Shown: in pieces, positions 44,024 through 53,484 of the stretch | Layout: every line of letters starts with the position of its first letter | Position numbering within the stretch: position 1 is the stretch's first letter | Assembly (NCBI GenBank): GCA_002423205.1 | Contig: DIUZ01000002.1 | Span: forward strand, 124,001 to 188,000 | Origin: Micavibrio sp. UBA6145 | GTDB taxonomy: Bacteria > Pseudomonadota > Alphaproteobacteria > Micavibrionales > UBA1664 | Length of the DNA stretch: 64,000 nucleotides | Direction of reading: 5' to 3' | Position numbers and translations under genes: made by a program | Notes under the pieces: model-generated | What the model saw: the letters and a program-made list of their open reading frames with translations, nothing else | Databases searched by the model: none | What the model was told of the DNA's origin: nothing

Positions 44024-45582
44024 TCCGTATCGCCACCTGGAAAATCGTACTGATCCTGTTGGCATGTGTCGCCGCGTTCGCGTGGGCGGCACCCAACCTG
44101 CTGAGTAAAGAGCAGGCCGCTGCATGGGAAAGCAAAGCACCCGCTTGGCTTCCCAGCAAACGCGTCAGCCTTGGCCTTGATCTTCAGGGCGGTTCGCACC
44201 TGATGCTTCAGGTTGCCGTAGGCGAGGCGTTGAAAGACCATCTGATCAACGAAGTCCAGGCGGCACGCAGCGCGATGCGTTCGGCCAAAATCGAATACAC
44301 CGCGTTCCGCACGGAACCGAACGCTTTCGTCATTACCCTTAAAAATGCCGCCGATGCCGACAAGGCCAAATCCGCCATCCGCAAGATGGACCCGGAACTG
44401 ATCGTATCCGACATCGACGGCAACAAGATTGACGCACGTTTTTCCGACACCAAAATCCGCACCTTCACCGCGCGCGTCATCGAACAGTCGATCGAGATTG
44501 TCCGCCGCCGCGTCGATGAAACCGGCACGCGCGAACCCGTCATTGCCCGCCAGGGTGAAGACCGCATCGTGGTGCAGGTGCCGGGTCTGAACGACCCCGA
44601 ATACCTCAAACAACTTCTGGGCCGCACCGCCAAGCTGACCTTCCAGCTGGTGGACGAAGACGCATCCCGCACCGGCAAGGCCGGTATCGGTAACGTCATG
44701 CTGCCGATGCAGGAATACCCGGGCCAGACCATTTCCGTGAAAAAGGAAGAACTGATCACCGGCGGCATGCTCACCGATGCGCAGCCGACCTTTCAGGACG
44801 GCATGCCCGCCGTGTCTTTCCGTCTCAACGCCCTTGGCGCAAAACGCTTCTGTGACACGACCAAGGCCAACGTCAACAAACCCTTCGCCATCGTGCTGGA
44901 CCAGGCCGTTATTTCCGCCCCCAGCATCCGCGAGGCGATCTGCGGCGGCTCCGGCCAGATTTCCGGCAACTTCACCGTGCAGGAAGCCAACGATCTTGCG
45001 CTGCTGCTCCGTGCGGGCGCACTGCCTGCCAAGCTGACGATTGTCGAGGAGCGCACCGTCGGCCCGACCCTCGGGTCTGACTCGGTCGAGGCCGGTAAAA
45101 AGGCCTGCATCTTCGCGATGATCTTCGTCATCATATTCGCCTGCACCGTTTACGGCCTGTTCGGCGTGTTCGCGTCCATCGCCATCGTCGTCAACATGGT
45201 CATGCTGATGGCCATCATGTCGCTGCTTCAGGCGACGCTGACACTGCCCGGTATCGCCGGTATGGTTCTGGTCATCGGCCTTGCTGTCGATGGCAACGTG
45301 CTTGTGTTTGAACGCATCAAGGAAGAGCTGCGCGCTGGTCGCTCGGTTCTGTCCGCTATCGACATCGGCTACGAACGCGCCCAGACCACCATTATCGACT
45401 CCAACCTGACGGCCCTGATTTCGGCGCTGATCCTGTTCTCGTTCGGCACTGGACCGATCAAGGGATTCGCCGTAACGACATCCATCGGTGTCGGCACCGC
45501 GTTCTTTGCATCAATGCTGCTGACCCGCCTGATGATCATCACGTATCTGCGTGTCAGAAAACCAAAAACCATTGCCGCTTAA
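44020..45582 (+). CDS. secD: Protein translocase subunit SecD
   Basis: A 520-residue inner-membrane protein with six helices: one at the N-terminus and five after about residue 345, with the large periplasmic P1 domain between (LGLDLQGGSHLMLQV at its start). The C-terminal half has GLAVDGNVLVFERIKEE, which includes the proton-path Asp. With SecF it uses the proton motive force to pull exported proteins through SecYEG. The start overlaps yajC; secF follows after nine bases. Confidence 0.96.
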   Translation: MIRIATWKIVLILLACVAAFAWAAPNLLSKEQAAAWESKAPAWLPSKRVSLGLDLQGGSHLMLQVAVGEALKDHLINEVQAARSAMRSAKIEYTAFRTEPNAFVITLKNAADADKAKSAIRKMDPELIVSDIDGNKIDARFSDTKIRTFTARVIEQSIEIVRRRVDETGTREPVIARQGEDRIVVQVPGLNDPEYLKQLLGRTAKLTFQLVDEDASRTGKAGIGNVMLPMQEYPGQTISVKKEELITGGMLTDAQPTFQDGMPAVSFRLNALGAKRFCDTTKANVNKPFAIVLDQAVISAPSIREAICGGSGQISGNFTVQEANDLALLLRAGALPAKLTIVEERTVGPTLGSDSVEAGKKACIFAMIFVIIFACTVYGLFGVFASIAIVVNMVMLMAIMSLLQATLTLPGIAGMVLVIGLAVDGNVLVFERIKEELRAGRSVLSAIDIGYERAQTTIIDSNLTALISALILFSFGTGPIKGFAVTTSIGVGTAFFASMLLTRLMIITYLRVRKPKTIAA

Positions 45583-45591
45583 GGGACGACC

Positions 45592-46545
45592 ATGATCATA
45601 AAACTTCTTCCGCTTGTCCCGCATGACACGAAGATCAACTTCTTCGGTCACCGCTTTTACGCATTCATCGCATCCGTCATCATCATTGGCGGCTCGATCC
45701 TGTGCCTGTCGATCAAGGGTCTGAATTTCGGCATCGACTTCACCGGCGGTACGGTGATGGAAGTGGCCACGCCCATTGATCCCGATCTTGGCGCTTTGCG
45801 TAAATCCCTGGAAGAGCTGCATATCGGCGAAGTGCCGATCCAGGAACTGGGCTCCAAACGCTCGCTGCTGCTTCGCTTCCCTGAACAGGACGGCGGCGCA
45901 GAAGGGCAGGCAGCCGCCATCGCCAAAATCCGCACCACACTGGATGCAACCTTCGCCGGTGCCGGCGCACCGGTTGATTACCGCCGCACCGAATTCGTGG
46001 GGCCGCAGGTCGGTGAAGAACTCAAGAAAAACGGTCTTCTTGCCATCATCTTCGCGCTATTCGCGATCCAGTGTTACATCTGGGTGCGCTTCAACTGGCA
46101 GTACAGCGTGGGCGCCATGCTGGCCCTGATCCATGACGTTGTGGGCATCCTCGGCCTGTTCTCGCTTACGCAGATGCCGTTCGACCTCTCAACACTTTCG
46201 GCCATCTTGCTTGTTGCGGGTTATTCGATCAACGAAACGGTTATTATTTTCGACCGCGTTCGCGAAACCTTGCGCAAATTCCGCAAAATGCCGATGCAGG
46301 ACGTGATCAACTATTCGATCAACTCGACCCTTGCCCGTACGATCATGACCTCCGGTTCGACGCTTCTGGCGCTTCTGGCGCTGTGGCTGTTCGGCGGCAT
46401 GGTTATCCGCGGCTTCGTCTCAGCCCTGTTTATCGGGATCTTGATCGGCACGCACTCATCCTACTTCGTGTCGGCGCCGTCGCTGTATTACCTGAAACTG
46501 CGCCGTGCACCGGAAGTCGCAACCGGGGAAGAAAAGGCGGCTTAA
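45592..46545 (+). CDS. secF: Protein translocase subunit SecF
   Basis: A 317-residue partner of SecD with six membrane helices. The periplasmic domain begins GLNFGIDFTGGTVMEV; the core motif AGYSINETVIIFDRVRE and the following segment NSTLARTIMTSGSTLLALL are diagnostic. It ends the serS-to-secF run and overlaps the convergent lpxL-like gene by four bases, with no terminator visible between them. Confidence 0.96.
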   Translation: MIIKLLPLVPHDTKINFFGHRFYAFIASVIIIGGSILCLSIKGLNFGIDFTGGTVMEVATPIDPDLGALRKSLEELHIGEVPIQELGSKRSLLLRFPEQDGGAEGQAAAIAKIRTTLDATFAGAGAPVDYRRTEFVGPQVGEELKKNGLLAIIFALFAIQCYIWVRFNWQYSVGAMLALIHDVVGILGLFSLTQMPFDLSTLSAILLVAGYSINETVIIFDRVRETLRKFRKMPMQDVINYSINSTLARTIMTSGSTLLALLALWLFGGMVIRGFVSALFIGILIGTHSSYFVSAPSLYYLKLRRAPEVATGEEKAA

Positions 46546-47390
46546 ACGCCTTTTTTCCAGCGCCGGTGAATCCACAGCCACTGGTCAGGATATTCGCGGA
46601 TCCATGCCTCCAGAACGGCATGCGTATCCGCGATAATCTCTTCCGTCGGACGCTCACCGACGGGGATGGCTTCGCCGAGATCGATTTCAAAATGACAGCC
46701 TGATGTGCGGATAATGCGCCCCGGCACCAGCGGGCATTTCAGTTTACGCGCCAGTTCGACAAACGCCGTCGACGTCATGGCCGGACGATTGAAAAACATC
46801 GCCTCAATGCCGGTGTTCATTTTCTGGTCGATCAGCATACCCACGCTTTCGCCGTTTTGCAGCGCCCGCAGGGTTTCGCTCAGGCCTTTGCGGTTCTTGC
46901 CGAATGACCGCAATGCCCCGCCGAACCCGCGTAAGCGCACAATCAGCGCATCGACGGACGGGTTGTTTGGCGCGCGGTAAACGGAATGCATGGTGATCTG
47001 TTGCTGGAACAGCATGGCGGGGGGCAGCACCTCCCAGTTGCCGATATGACCACTGAAAAAAACCGTAGTCTGACCGCGCAGCGGTGCAAAACGCTCCGGG
47101 TTGCGGAATGTCGTACGGTTTTTGGCGATGTCTTCCAGATGGGGGTATTCACCGACCACGCGGCCCAGGTGATTCCACATACCACGCAGAATTTTATCGA
47201 CTTCTGCGCGCGTCAGATGCGGGAAGGCGCGGGCGATGTTGTTGCGGCCCACTTTTGAAAGCCCCATCAATGGGCCGATCGCGCCGAAGATCGCGCCCGA
47301 CGTGGCGGACGCCGCTTGCGGACCCATGACCTTCAATAGGCCCAGATACCCGCGCAGAAGCGCGTATTCGATACGGTAACGTGTGCTCAT
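46542..47390 (-). CDS. lpxL: Lipid A acyltransferase (LpxL/HtrB family)
   Basis: A 282-residue lauroyl/myristoyl-type acyltransferase, bound to the inner membrane by a hydrophobic N-terminus. The catalytic motif HIGNWE fits the family's H-x4-D/E, and later YRAPNNP and DQKMNTGI match the acceptor-binding regions. It adds secondary acyl chains to Kdo-lipid A precursors. The start overlaps the lpxK stop (ATGA), so waaA, lpxK and lpxL are translated as a chain. The chain length used cannot be told. Confidence 0.88.
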   Translation of the reverse strand: MSTRYRIEYALLRGYLGLLKVMGPQAASATSGAIFGAIGPLMGLSKVGRNNIARAFPHLTRAEVDKILRGMWNHLGRVVGEYPHLEDIAKNRTTFRNPERFAPLRGQTTVFFSGHIGNWEVLPPAMLFQQQITMHSVYRAPNNPSVDALIVRLRGFGGALRSFGKNRKGLSETLRALQNGESVGMLIDQKMNTGIEAMFFNRPAMTSTAFVELARKLKCPLVPGRIIRTSGCHFEIDLGEAIPVGERPTEEIIADTHAVLEAWIREYPDQWLWIHRRWKKGV

Positions 47391-48331
47391 GCGCGCCTCA
47401 GCACGGCCACAAGCGCATCCATGTTCTCAATCCGCACATCAACCGGCAATGCCTCAATCGCGGCCCCTTGGGGCAGGCGGACATGGTCTTTTTCAGTGGT
47501 GATCAGTTTTGCGTTGTGACGCGCAGCCAGTGACGCAAGGCCGTCCATGTCATCCTGTGTATAGGCATGGTGATCAGGAAACGGCACAGTTTCAGCCAGC
47601 GTGTAACCGGATGACACCAGCGTATCAAAAAACTTCTGCGGGCGGCCGATGCCGGCAAAGGCGACATATGGGCCTGTACCCTTCGCATGTGTCTCAAACT
47701 GCGCGTGGAATACCGGCATGGTACCAAGACGCGCGCTTAACTGTGTGACATCGTCACCGACAATGACCGCCGCATGTGCGCGGCCCAGCGCATCGTTCAG
47801 TTTTTCGCGCAAAGGCCCCGCCGGGATGCATGCGCCGTTACCGGCACCAACACCGCCGTCAAACACCAGAACGCTGGCGGTCTTGGTAAAGCCGGGATTC
47901 TGAAATCCGTCATCGGCAATGACCAGGTCGAAGCCTTCTTTTTCAGCAAGACGCAGGCCCGCTGCGCGGTCAGGCGACACAATAACCGGCGCGACACGCG
48001 ACAACAGAACGGCTTCATCGCCATGCATGCGTGCGTCGGCCGAAGTGACCAGAACTGCGCCGCGCGTATCGCTGCGGTAACCACGTGTCAGGAAACAGGG
48101 TCGGGAGGCACCCAATGCACGGCACAGGGCGATGGCGGTTGGTGTCTTGCCGGTCCCGCCGATCATGACATTGCCCACGCAGATCACGGGAATGGACGAT
48201 GTATAAGGTTTTGCCAGCTTACGGCGTACGCACGCTGCCGCCAGCCACAACCATGACAATGGCTTAAGCAGCGTGGATGTCAGGCTGGATCCGGGTTGAT
48301 ACCAGAAAGCCGGTGGTACAAGCGCAATCAT
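47387..48331 (-). CDS. lpxK: Tetraacyldisaccharide 4'-kinase
   Basis: A 314-residue membrane-associated kinase that phosphorylates the lipid A disaccharide at the 4' position. A hydrophobic helix near the N-terminus precedes the P-loop GGTGKT (58-63); LTRGY and the metal-binding IADDGFQNP follow. The start overlaps the waaA stop and the end overlaps lpxL, both as ATGA. It is the central gene of a compact Kdo-lipid A unit. Confidence 0.94.
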   Translation of the reverse strand: MIALVPPAFWYQPGSSLTSTLLKPLSWLWLAAACVRRKLAKPYTSSIPVICVGNVMIGGTGKTPTAIALCRALGASRPCFLTRGYRSDTRGAVLVTSADARMHGDEAVLLSRVAPVIVSPDRAAGLRLAEKEGFDLVIADDGFQNPGFTKTASVLVFDGGVGAGNGACIPAGPLREKLNDALGRAHAAVIVGDDVTQLSARLGTMPVFHAQFETHAKGTGPYVAFAGIGRPQKFFDTLVSSGYTLAETVPFPDHHAYTQDDMDGLASLAARHNAKLITTEKDHVRLPQGAAIEALPVDVRIENMDALVAVLRRA

Positions 48332-49608
48332 GCCGCAATTCCAGCACGATCCAGCACCGGGCGCAAATGGCCCGCAACCGTGTCCAGAACACCGTTCTGC
48401 GCCTCTACAAAACCCTTGGCGGCGGCACCCAGTGCTGCAACCTTGTCAGGCGTGCTCAAAAGATCGTCCAGCGTGCGGCCAAGCTCGGCCTCACGGTGGG
48501 CCATGATGGCCGCCGCCGCCAGGCGCAGGTCATGGTCGATCTGCGCGAAATTCCACATATTAGGTCCGTATACGACAGCACAGCCCAGCTGCGCGGCCTC
48601 AATCGGGTTATGCCCGCCGCCCGGTGAATTGATCAGTGAATTCCCGATATAAGCAATCGGCGCTAAACGGAAGAACACACCCGGTTCACCCATCGTGTCG
48701 GCAATGTAGATATGCGTATCCGGCGTGATCGGCTGTTGCAGCGAACGCCGCGCGACGATCAAGCCGTCCAGCTTCGATGCTATTGTCTCCCCGCGCGTGG
48801 CATGGCGCGGCATGATGATGAACAAAAGGCCGGGATGCCTGATGACAAGGTCCTTGTAAAGACGTGCTGCCATTTCCTCTTCGCCGTCATGGGTGCTGGC
48901 AAACAACACAACCGGGCGTGCACCAATGCTTTCGCGCAAAGCGGCAAGGGCGGCGTCGTCATATGGAAGCGGGGGACGGGAGAATTTCATGTTACCGGCA
49001 ATCACGACATTCTGCGCGCCAATGCTGGCCAGGCGCTTGGCGTCGCCGTCGCTTTGCGCCAGAACGGCGTCGAACAGCCCCATGACGTGATGTGCGCCCT
49101 GCGGTTCATGCGTGGACCAGCGCGTGGCACTGCGCACCGACATACGGCCATTGACCATCATCAGCGGGATATTCCGTGCCTTGATGGCTTCCAGCGTAAT
49201 CGGCCACAATTCCGATTCCAGCCACAGGACGGCTGCGGGTTTCCAGTGGTTTAAAAACGCATCGACCCAGCCCGGGCAATCGAAGGGTGCGTATTGATGC
49301 AGGATGCGTGGATCTTTCAGTTGACGCACCAGACGGGCGGCGGTGACCGTGACGGTGGTGATAAGGCAGGTCAGGGCAGGGTTGCGGTCCAGCAGGTGGC
49401 GCACCAGCGGCAGGACCGACTGCATCTCGCCGACGGACGCCGCGTGGACCCACAGGATCGGCCCGGCAGGGCGCGCGATGGTGGCCTTGCCCTCACGCTC
49501 GCTTTTATGCGCGGTCTCTTCCAGACCCTTCCATGTGCGGTACGCGATCAGAAGCCGCACCAGCGGCGCGACATAGGGCATGATACGGCGGTAAAGCGAC
49601 AGAAACAT
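48328..49608 (-). CDS. waaA: Kdo transferase
   Basis: A 426-residue GT-B glycosyltransferase (family 30) that adds one or more Kdo sugars to lipid IVA. An N-terminal membrane-binding helix is followed by VHAASVGEMQSV with the catalytic Glu, LESELWP and the donor-site phrase NSLINSPGGGHNPIEAA. The ATG at 49608 was chosen; a GTG one codon earlier is also in frame. It lies 57 bases after the duplicated secreted cassette and in the same direction; a TATAAT-like sequence in that gap may give it its own promoter. Confidence 0.94.
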   Translation of the reverse strand: MFLSLYRRIMPYVAPLVRLLIAYRTWKGLEETAHKSEREGKATIARPAGPILWVHAASVGEMQSVLPLVRHLLDRNPALTCLITTVTVTAARLVRQLKDPRILHQYAPFDCPGWVDAFLNHWKPAAVLWLESELWPITLEAIKARNIPLMMVNGRMSVRSATRWSTHEPQGAHHVMGLFDAVLAQSDGDAKRLASIGAQNVVIAGNMKFSRPPLPYDDAALAALRESIGARPVVLFASTHDGEEEMAARLYKDLVIRHPGLLFIIMPRHATRGETIASKLDGLIVARRSLQQPITPDTHIYIADTMGEPGVFFRLAPIAYIGNSLINSPGGGHNPIEAAQLGCAVVYGPNMWNFAQIDHDLRLAAAAIMAHREAELGRTLDDLLSTPDKVAALGAAAKGFVEAQNGVLDTVAGHLRPVLDRAGIAA

Positions 49609-49668
49609 CACGCCTATAAAAGCGTTAAACGACGGATTGTAAAGGATTATATGGGCGCTTATGCGCCT

Positions 49669-50175
49669 TTATGGCCCGTCATAACGCCCGGTCACGGCGT
49701 TGAAACGATGGGCCGGTGCGTTACCCGTACCCTGCACGTAAAAGGCGGGTTCACGCCCACCCGGCGCCGCCGTGACGGCATTGGCAATCGTGTCTTCCAC
49801 AACCTGCCAGCCCTGGCTTTGCGTCTTGTCCTTTTTAAGGACAAGTGTGGCGCAGCCCATCGTGCCGCAGGTGTTGAGACCCGAAAAACGCACCAGCATC
49901 ACGCTGTCGCGGTCCAGACCCTTGGCATTGAAATACCGGGCCGACACAACAACATTGGGATCGTTGTAATAATCACGAAGATCGTTTTGAAGAACACTCC
50001 GGGCAATGGCCACCGCTTGCGGGTCGCTGTTGCTTTCCTGCGGCATGATGTCGACAAGGGACCCATTGGCACGCGCCAGATGGCCGCCGTTCAGACTCAT
50101 GCATGCGCTGAGAAACACCGCGCTTGTCGCGGCTGCAGAAATACCAAGACGTCTCAGGAAGCCGGGCGCGTTCAC
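49669..50175 (-). CDS. Secreted cassette: CGTMGC lipoprotein (copy 1)
   Basis: A 168-residue predicted lipoprotein (FLSAC, Cys25) that I do not recognise. The mature core shares about half its residues with the gene at 51404-51904: IMP, YYND, VSARYFNAKGL, TCGTMGCAT (Cys103, Cys108) and GTGNAPAHRFNA. The Cys pair probably forms a disulfide. The start codon is GTG and overlaps the stop of the lysozyme-like gene (GTGA). It is the last of four coupled genes. Copy 2 lacks the lipobox, so one paralogue is membrane-tethered and the other free. Confidence 0.72.
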   Translation of the reverse strand: MNAPGFLRRLGISAAATSAVFLSACMSLNGGHLARANGSLVDIMPQESNSDPQAVAIARSVLQNDLRDYYNDPNVVVSARYFNAKGLDRDSVMLVRFSGLNTCGTMGCATLVLKKDKTQSQGWQVVEDTIANAVTAAPGGREPAFYVQGTGNAPAHRFNAVTGRYDGP

Positions 50176-51407
50176 TGGCTTCCCATGCTGCTTGGAAGCG
50201 GGATCGACTGGTTCAGCGTCTGCAACGATTTCATGTTGCCCGCTTCATACAGCGTTGAACGCAGCGCATTGCCCGCGCAGTTGTTAGGGATCAGGTCGTT
50301 GAGTGAGCCCGTGATATTGCCGATATTCGGAAGTTTGATCGGGCTTTCGCACTGCACGTATTTGAGCAGCATGTCGACCATCAGGCCGCACATCTCGCTT
50401 GAGAACGCACTGCCAAGACCAAGCGAGCCGAGCAGGCTGCCAAGCGCGTTGGTGGCCATGGATTGGAAGTCGAGCATGCCTTTGATGGATGCCGCCGCCG
50501 AGTTGATGGAGTCGAATTCCGACTTGAACAGTTTCTGCATGATGCCGCCAATCGGTCCGCCAGCGGACAGGATGTTGCCGGTGATCTGCTGGGCGTAACG
50601 CGTCGGCGCATACGAGAACTGGTTCGAAATACGCTCAAGCTCTTTCGAAACGCACGGGCTGTTCGACACTTGTGACAGGGCCGGGGGTGGGGTGTAGTTC
50701 GTTCTGATGTAATCCTGCACCTTGGCGACAGATGCATCGAGCTGCGCCGTCACTGCGGACTGGATCTCGGGATCGCAGACCTGCTGATAGCCATTGCGGC
50801 CCGCGTTGGGGGACGTTGATGATTGTCCGCATAATCCTCCGCCTGAACCGGCGTTCGTATCATAACCTGCAAATTTATTCATGTACTGGGCCAGGCTGGT
50901 ATGGCCGTCATTGGGATTATAGGCGCCGTTGGTTCTCAGCATCCGTAAGGTACCGCCGGCACCGCCAAGGTGCGACGCGCCCAAAAGGCCGGACCACGTA
51001 ACGGTCACGCCGTTGATGGTCTGGCCGATATACTGGCCTGCGCCACCGGCAACCAGCGTGCGGTAATTGGCATCAGTGAAGCGGCGAATGGCTTCTTCCT
51101 GCTGTTGCGGACTGTTGATGAAGGATGTGCGGTTATAACCAAGGCCGCTCAGCGTACTGGGGCAGAACTGGTATTTGCCGCAGCAACCGATGGTATTGCA
51201 TGCGCAGCCTGAACCGGGGGGGCCGTTACAGTCGCGACCGCCGTAATTGCCGTTGTTTTCACTGCGGCCCAGCGAGTCGTAATAGCCCTGCATCGAACAA
51301 TTCTGCTGCGCCTGCGCCGTGTTGGGCAAAATCCAGCTGCCCAGCATGATGCCAAGCAGAAGCGACAGGGACAGGATGGTATAAAACGGCCCGCGCGTTT
51401 TTCTCAT
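50172..51407 (-). CDS. Secreted cassette: lysozyme-like domain fused to conserved helical domain
   Basis: A 411-residue exported protein. The signal peptide ends NTAQA (about 33). Residues 40-185 resemble a lysozyme/transglycosylase-like domain: GRSENNGNY with candidate catalytic Glu50, CCGKYQFCPSTL (75-86), INGVTVTWSGLLGASHLGGAGG (131-152 in two parts) and SLAQYMNKFAGY, with extra cysteines. Residues 209-405 match the whole of the protein at 51908-52666 (SQVSNSPC, NQFSYAP, MQKLFKSE, SLLGSLGLG, NNCAGNALRS). The C-terminal domain is unknown. It is coupled by overlaps to the genes on both sides. Cell-wall cutting is likely; target and purpose are not known. Confidence 0.72.
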   Translation of the reverse strand: MRKTRGPFYTILSLSLLLGIMLGSWILPNTAQAQQNCSMQGYYDSLGRSENNGNYGGRDCNGPPGSGCACNTIGCCGKYQFCPSTLSGLGYNRTSFINSPQQQEEAIRRFTDANYRTLVAGGAGQYIGQTINGVTVTWSGLLGASHLGGAGGTLRMLRTNGAYNPNDGHTSLAQYMNKFAGYDTNAGSGGGLCGQSSTSPNAGRNGYQQVCDPEIQSAVTAQLDASVAKVQDYIRTNYTPPPALSQVSNSPCVSKELERISNQFSYAPTRYAQQITGNILSAGGPIGGIMQKLFKSEFDSINSAAASIKGMLDFQSMATNALGSLLGSLGLGSAFSSEMCGLMVDMLLKYVQCESPIKLPNIGNITGSLNDLIPNNCAGNALRSTLYEAGNMKSLQTLNQSIPLPSSMGSQ

Positions 51408-51904
51408 TTCTCGTACCGTTCCGTCGCGGCGTTGAACCGGCGGTAAGGCGCATTGCCCGTGCCCTTGGTATAAAAGGCGGGCTGGCGTTGCAGCAGCGCA
51501 TCGGACGTCACGATGGAATTGACAAGCGTGTTATCCATGACATGCCATTGATTGTTTTTACCGCGCTTGAGCAGGGTCGTGGCGCATCCCATGGTGCCGC
51601 AAGTGGATTCACTGACAAAGGTCACGATCAGGACACTGTCTTTCTCAAGGCCCTTGGCATTGAAAAATTTGGCGCTGACCGGTGTCTTCCCGTCGTTGTA
51701 GTAATTTTTGATGTCTTCTGCCAAAACCTGCAGCGCGATGGCCGTGGCCGCGGCGTCGGTATTCGTGGGCCGGGGCATGATCTCGGTCCAGTCGCTTTTC
51801 TTGGTGTCGGTCTTTGCTGCGGACGTTGCCATCGCGATGGATGACGCCATCATCACGCCGCCAAGCGCCAGACACATAGCCAGGTTTTTAAAGCTGCGCT
51901 TCAT
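51404..51904 (-). CDS. Secreted cassette: CGTMGC periplasmic protein (copy 2)
   Basis: A 166-residue exported protein, paralogue of the gene at 49669-50175. A signal peptide is present (about 1-27, ending SSIAMA) but no lipobox. Conserved segments include EIMP, YYND, VSAKFFNAKGL, TCGTMGCAT (Cys102, Cys107) and GTGNAPYRRFNA. Its start lies three bases after the stop of the helical-domain gene and its stop overlaps the start of the lysozyme-like gene (ATGA). The pairing with a helical-domain gene is the same in both copies of the cassette, which suggests the two products work together. Confidence 0.72.
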   Translation of the reverse strand: MKRSFKNLAMCLALGGVMMASSIAMATSAAKTDTKKSDWTEIMPRPTNTDAAATAIALQVLAEDIKNYYNDGKTPVSAKFFNAKGLEKDSVLIVTFVSESTCGTMGCATTLLKRGKNNQWHVMDNTLVNSIVTSDALLQRQPAFYTKGTGNAPYRRFNAATERYEK

Positions 51905-51907
51905 ATC

Positions 51908-52666
51908 TTACCTCGCCAGCTGCAGAATTTCAGGCATCCCGATATTGACGGTATTGCCGGTGGGCAGCGTGACAGACTGGTTATAATTTTTCAGCGCGCT
52001 GGTGTTACCGGCGGCATACAGGCCGGAACGAAGGGCGTTACCCGCGCAGTTGTTTGGGATCAGGTTGTTGAGGTTGCCGAACAGGTTGCCAAGGCTGGGC
52101 AGGTTGATCGGTTTTTCGCACTGAATGTATTTGAGCATCATATCGACCATCAGGCCGCACAGCTCGGACGAGAACGCATCGCCAAGACCGAGTGAGCCCA
52201 GCAGGCTGCCCATGACATCGGATGCCATGCCCTGGAAGTCCAGCATCCCGGCAATGGATGACGCGGCCGAGTTGATGGAGTCGATCTCCGATTTGAAGAG
52301 TTTCTGCATAATACCCGACACCGGGCCGGCGGCAGAGAGAAGGCCGCCCGTCAGCTGTTGCGAGTAACGCGACGGGGCGTAAGAAAACTGGTTGGAGATA
52401 CGGCCCAGTTCCTTGGACAGGCAGGGACTGTTGGAAACCTGTGACAGGGCGGCGGGCGGGGTGTAGTTTTGACGTTGGAAATTGGTCACGCCGTCCGTCG
52501 AAGCGTTGAGCTGATCGGACACACCTTGCGAAATTTCCTGGTCGCAAATCGGGTTTGAGCCCCCGGTCTGTGTCGCATGCGCGGCGAAGGCAAACGCCTG
52601 TCCTGCGACAAAACATGCCATTAACAATATGAATTTAAAGGAAAAACTGCGCTTGAAGCTCAGCAT
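51908..52666 (-). CDS. Secreted cassette: conserved helical domain protein
   Basis: A 252-residue exported protein of unknown family. The signal peptide ends FAAHA (about 31). The mature part equals the C-terminal half of the lysozyme-like protein, with conserved ICDQEI, SNSPC, NQFSYAPSRYSQQLTG, IMQKLFKSEIDSINSAA, LLGSLGLG, CGLMVDMML, QCEKPI and NNCAGNALRS. Five cysteines are shared with its paralogue, an odd number, so one may be free or link two chains. It is the first gene of the four-gene unit; AAAGG precedes the ATG. It is divergent from a nucleotidyltransferase gene. Confidence 0.72.
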   Translation of the reverse strand: MLSFKRSFSFKFILLMACFVAGQAFAFAAHATQTGGSNPICDQEISQGVSDQLNASTDGVTNFQRQNYTPPAALSQVSNSPCLSKELGRISNQFSYAPSRYSQQLTGGLLSAAGPVSGIMQKLFKSEIDSINSAASSIAGMLDFQGMASDVMGSLLGSLGLGDAFSSELCGLMVDMMLKYIQCEKPINLPSLGNLFGNLNNLIPNNCAGNALRSGLYAAGNTSALKNYNQSVTLPTGNTVNIGMPEILQLAR

Positions 52667-52761
52667 GTTTTTTATATCCCTTTACCCCGCTGTACGATCA
52701 TTATACTGAAAAAACACCAATTTTTACAAATCCCAAATTCAGGTTACGCCCAGAGAAAGAA

Positions 52762-53484
52762 ATGATCCTTAATTCAGACACTGATTTTGTCGATCTGGTC
52801 GTCCTCGCAGGGGGCGCTGCGACACGTCTTGGCGCTCTCAGCCAGGGCATACCCAAGCCTCTTTTGCCGGTGCGCGGGGTGCCGTTCCTGGCCTACCCGA
52901 TCAGCCGCTTGGCCAAGACAGTCCGCCTGGGGCGCATCATCCCGGTTGTCAGAAAAGGCACTGCCGATCAATTCAGAGATAACTTAAGCATTCTGCCATA
53001 TCCAATAAGAATTATTGAAGAAAATGATGCCATGGGTACTGGTGGGGCCATTCTGTCTGCGCGGGACGGCGCAGGGCTTTCTGACCCGTTTCTTGTCATG
53101 AATGGTGATGTCCTGTTCCGTATGGACGGTCAGGCGCTGGTCGCCGCCGCCCGCACGCACGGCGCGGCCATTACCGCCATTCATGTCCCGGACGCCGGGC
53201 GTTTTGGGGCGCTGGAGGTCAAAGGCGGCATGGTAGGTACGTTCAGGGAGAAAGACGCAAACGCCGGCGCGGGCCTGATTAATGCGGGTCTTTATGCCTT
53301 CACCGCCGAATCGCTAAAGAGGTTTGAGACCCGTTCATGTTCGTTTGAGCGCGATATCGCGCCTGTGCTGGCCGCGGGTGGTCGACTGGCCGCCATAGAG
53401 GCCACAGGCCCGTTTCTGGATATCGGAACGCCCGAAACACTTGTCTCCGCCGAAGCCTTCGTGCGTGCAGCTGCATCATTTTAA
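52762..53484 (+). CDS. Sugar-1-phosphate nucleotidyltransferase (HddC-like)
   Basis: A 240-residue GT-A-fold nucleotidyltransferase. The start LAGGAATRLG, then PKPLLPVRGVPFL, GTGGAILSA and MNGDVLF mark the NTP- and metal-binding sites. It most resembles D-glycero-D-manno-heptose 1-phosphate guanylyltransferase (HddC) and related enzymes for lipopolysaccharide or S-layer heptose, but MurU-like uridylyltransferases share the pattern. That alternative is interesting because an AmgK-like kinase without a MurU partner is encoded at 7203. It stands alone, divergent from the secreted cassette. Confidence 0.72.
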   Translation: MILNSDTDFVDLVVLAGGAATRLGALSQGIPKPLLPVRGVPFLAYPISRLAKTVRLGRIIPVVRKGTADQFRDNLSILPYPIRIIEENDAMGTGGAILSARDGAGLSDPFLVMNGDVLFRMDGQALVAAARTHGAAITAIHVPDAGRFGALEVKGGMVGTFREKDANAGAGLINAGLYAFTAESLKRFETRSCSFERDIAPVLAAGGRLAAIEATGPFLDIGTPETLVSAEAFVRAAASF

